A stretch of 64,000 nucleotides of DNA from Listeria grayi DSM 20601 (GTDB taxonomy: Bacteria; Bacillota; Bacilli; Lactobacillales; Listeriaceae): assembly GCF_000148995.1 (NCBI RefSeq), contig NZ_GL538353.1, forward strand, positions 248,001 to 312,000, read 5' to 3'. Of the stretch, positions 63,038 to 64,000 are shown piece after piece. Below the pieces are notes generated by a model that saw nothing but the letters and a program-made list of their open reading frames with translations, did no database searches and was not told the DNA's origin. Both the position numbers and the translations under genes were made by a program. How positions within the stretch are numbered: the first letter of the stretch is position 1; each line of letters begins with the position of its first letter.

Positions 63038-63979
63038 ATGGTAAAACGATTAATGAGCTGTCAAACAAGTGACTTTGAAAAAATGACAGCGGAAGATTTA
63101 AAACAAGCAGTAAAAGCAAATGATGGGAGAACGATTTTAGCAGAATGCTTAGGCGCGATCTCTTCTCCATATTCCCGCTCCCTAACAAACGCAGAAGTTG
63201 CAAAGTCAGTCGGCGCGGATCTAATCCTGCTTAACGGCTTCAATGCGTTTCGCCCACTCATCATGGGTCTTCCCGGTGTTACGCTCAATGAAGTATTGAT
63301 TGACCGTTCTTATACCAAATACGATGCCCCGTTGAAAAAACTCAAAGAATTAGTCGGTCGTCCGATCGGCGTAAACTTGGAACCAATCGACTTGGAAGCC
63401 GCCATGAATAATGAACGTAACCAAGTATCATTAGGACAAACCTGTACCAAGGAAACACTCGAAAAAGCGGAAGCTGCGGGTGCAGACTTTATCTGTTTGA
63501 CAGGTAATCCTGGTTCTGGCGTGACAACGAAATCGATCGCTGCATCGATCCGTATCAGCAAGCAGCATTTCTCCGGTCTGATATTTGCCGGGAAAATGCA
63601 CAGTTCGGGATCAGCAGAACCAGTGGTAACGCAAGCGGCTGTAGAAGCTTATGCCAAAGCAGGAGTAGATGTGCTGCTCTTACCGTCGATCGGCACAGTT
63701 CCAGGGTTTTCAGAAGAGGATATGAAGCAAGCAGTCGATTATGCCAAGGCAAAGGGAATCTTGACAATGAGTACGATTGGCACGAGTCAAGAAACGTCTT
63801 CCAATAATGCTATTGAACAAATTGCCCTGAAAAATAAAATCGCTGGAGTGGATATCCAACATATTGGCGATGCGGGAATGTTTGGTTCAGCCCCAGTAGA
63901 AGCGATCTTCGCTTTATCTTCGGCGATTCGTGGGAAGAAACATACCATTAATATAATCGCAAGGTCGATCAAACGTTAG
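63038..63979 (+). CDS. TIM-barrel-like protein of unknown function (DUF7916-like)
   Basis: A 313-residue soluble protein. The repeated beta-alpha pattern (TILAECLGAISSPYSRSLTNAE, ADLILLNGFNAFRP, GADFICLTGNPGSGVTTKS in pieces, GVDVLLLPSIGTVPGFSE, DIQHIGDAGMFG) suggests an eight-stranded barrel with Gly-rich phosphate loops. I recall similar proteins beside PTS genes under the label DUF7916 or PEP-phosphonomutase-like, but cannot confirm this. AAGGG precedes the ATG and a gene follows at once, which hints at a sugar operon running out of the window. The function is unknown. Confidence 0.6.
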   Translation: MVKRLMSCQTSDFEKMTAEDLKQAVKANDGRTILAECLGAISSPYSRSLTNAEVAKSVGADLILLNGFNAFRPLIMGLPGVTLNEVLIDRSYTKYDAPLKKLKELVGRPIGVNLEPIDLEAAMNNERNQVSLGQTCTKETLEKAEAAGADFICLTGNPGSGVTTKSIAASIRISKQHFSGLIFAGKMHSSGSAEPVVTQAAVEAYAKAGVDVLLLPSIGTVPGFSEEDMKQAVDYAKAKGILTMSTIGTSQETSSNNAIEQIALKNKIAGVDIQHIGDAGMFGSAPVEAIFALSSAIRGKKHTINIIARSIKR

Positions 63980-63991
63980 GAGTGTTGCGAA

Positions 63992-64000
63992 ATGTCGTAT
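63992..64000 (+). CDS. Start of a further gene (partial)
   Basis: ATG at 63992, 12 bp after the preceding stop and with AGGAG 9 bases upstream, opens a frame that leaves the window after three codons (M-S-Y). It is probably cotranscribed with the barrel protein. Nothing can be said of its product. Confidence 0.45.

Noticed and set aside
1-64000. CRISPR arrays, tRNA or rRNA genes, complete insertion sequences, prophage genes, riboswitch aptamers
   Set aside because: No regularly spaced repeats, cloverleaf or rRNA segments, transposase, integrase or phage genes, and no confident aptamer core were seen by eye; covariance-model searches could still find small RNAs.

Overview
The window looks like a chromosomal segment of a low-to-moderate G+C Gram-positive bacterium, most probably of the Listeriaceae (a Listeria grayi-like genome is my best guess, by inference only). 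The reasons are strong AGGAGG-type ribosome sites with frequent TTG starts, an LPATG sortase adhesin, lipoproteins in place of periplasmic proteins, CcpA-like and Fur-like sites, and the gene set tatC-tatA / efeU-efeO-efeB next to a ytm/ytn organosulfur operon. No rRNA, tRNA, CRISPR array, complete insertion sequence or prophage is visible.

Layout. 1-5.2 kb: tail of an iron-siderophore ABC ATPase, a MerR regulator divergent from a CPBP membrane protease, a LysR regulator divergent from a YeiH-type putative sulfate exporter, and a flavodoxin-like reductase with a membrane tail. 5.2-15 kb: a LysR regulator divergent from a ten- or eleven-gene ytmI-tcyJKLMN-ytmO-ytnIJL type operon for uptake and acetylation/oxidation/deacetylation of S-substituted cysteines. 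15-23 kb: a pyridoxal-kinase-like gene, a frameshifted LPATG adhesin, and an MFS transporter-kynureninase-alanine dehydrogenase-Lrp cluster. 23-29 kb: a secreted SH3-like protein, a fructosamine-kinase-like gene, a GntR-controlled 6-phospho-beta-glucosidase plus PTS EIIC, and an FMN reductase.

29.3-44.1 kb is the most interesting region. A PucR regulator diverges from a 996-residue protein fusing FdrA to a DUF1116 (YlbE) domain, followed by a DUF2877 protein, a carbamate kinase, a polytopic permease, an amidohydrolase, an orphan OppA-type lipoprotein and three further amidohydrolases. FdrA/YlbE/YlbF form the oxamate (oxalurate) transcarbamylase of E. coli (AllFGH), and carbamate kinase turns carbamoyl phosphate into ATP. 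The rest of the E. coli allantoin route is absent and is replaced by four diverged cytosine-deaminase-like amidohydrolases. I infer an energy-yielding catabolic pathway for an unidentified cyclic ureide or N-carbamoyl compound.

44-50.8 kb: methionine aminopeptidase, then an AT-rich islet with a broken DUF1906 protein, small membrane proteins and a MORN-repeat (YwqK-like) protein, then a polysaccharide pyruvyl transferase, a rhodanese and a YdeI-like protein. 50.8-57.9 kb: an L,D-transpeptidase, an RpiR regulator divergent from a PTS EIIC and a GH46 chitosanase, an MFS pseudogene with two lesions, a ChbG/YdjC deacetylase and a DUF5105-like lipoprotein. 58-62.9 kb: Tat translocase genes divergent from efeUOB around two near-consensus Fur boxes; EfeB has a twin-arginine signal, so the Tat pair is probably its exporter. 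The window ends with a TIM-barrel-like protein of unknown function and the first codons of another gene.
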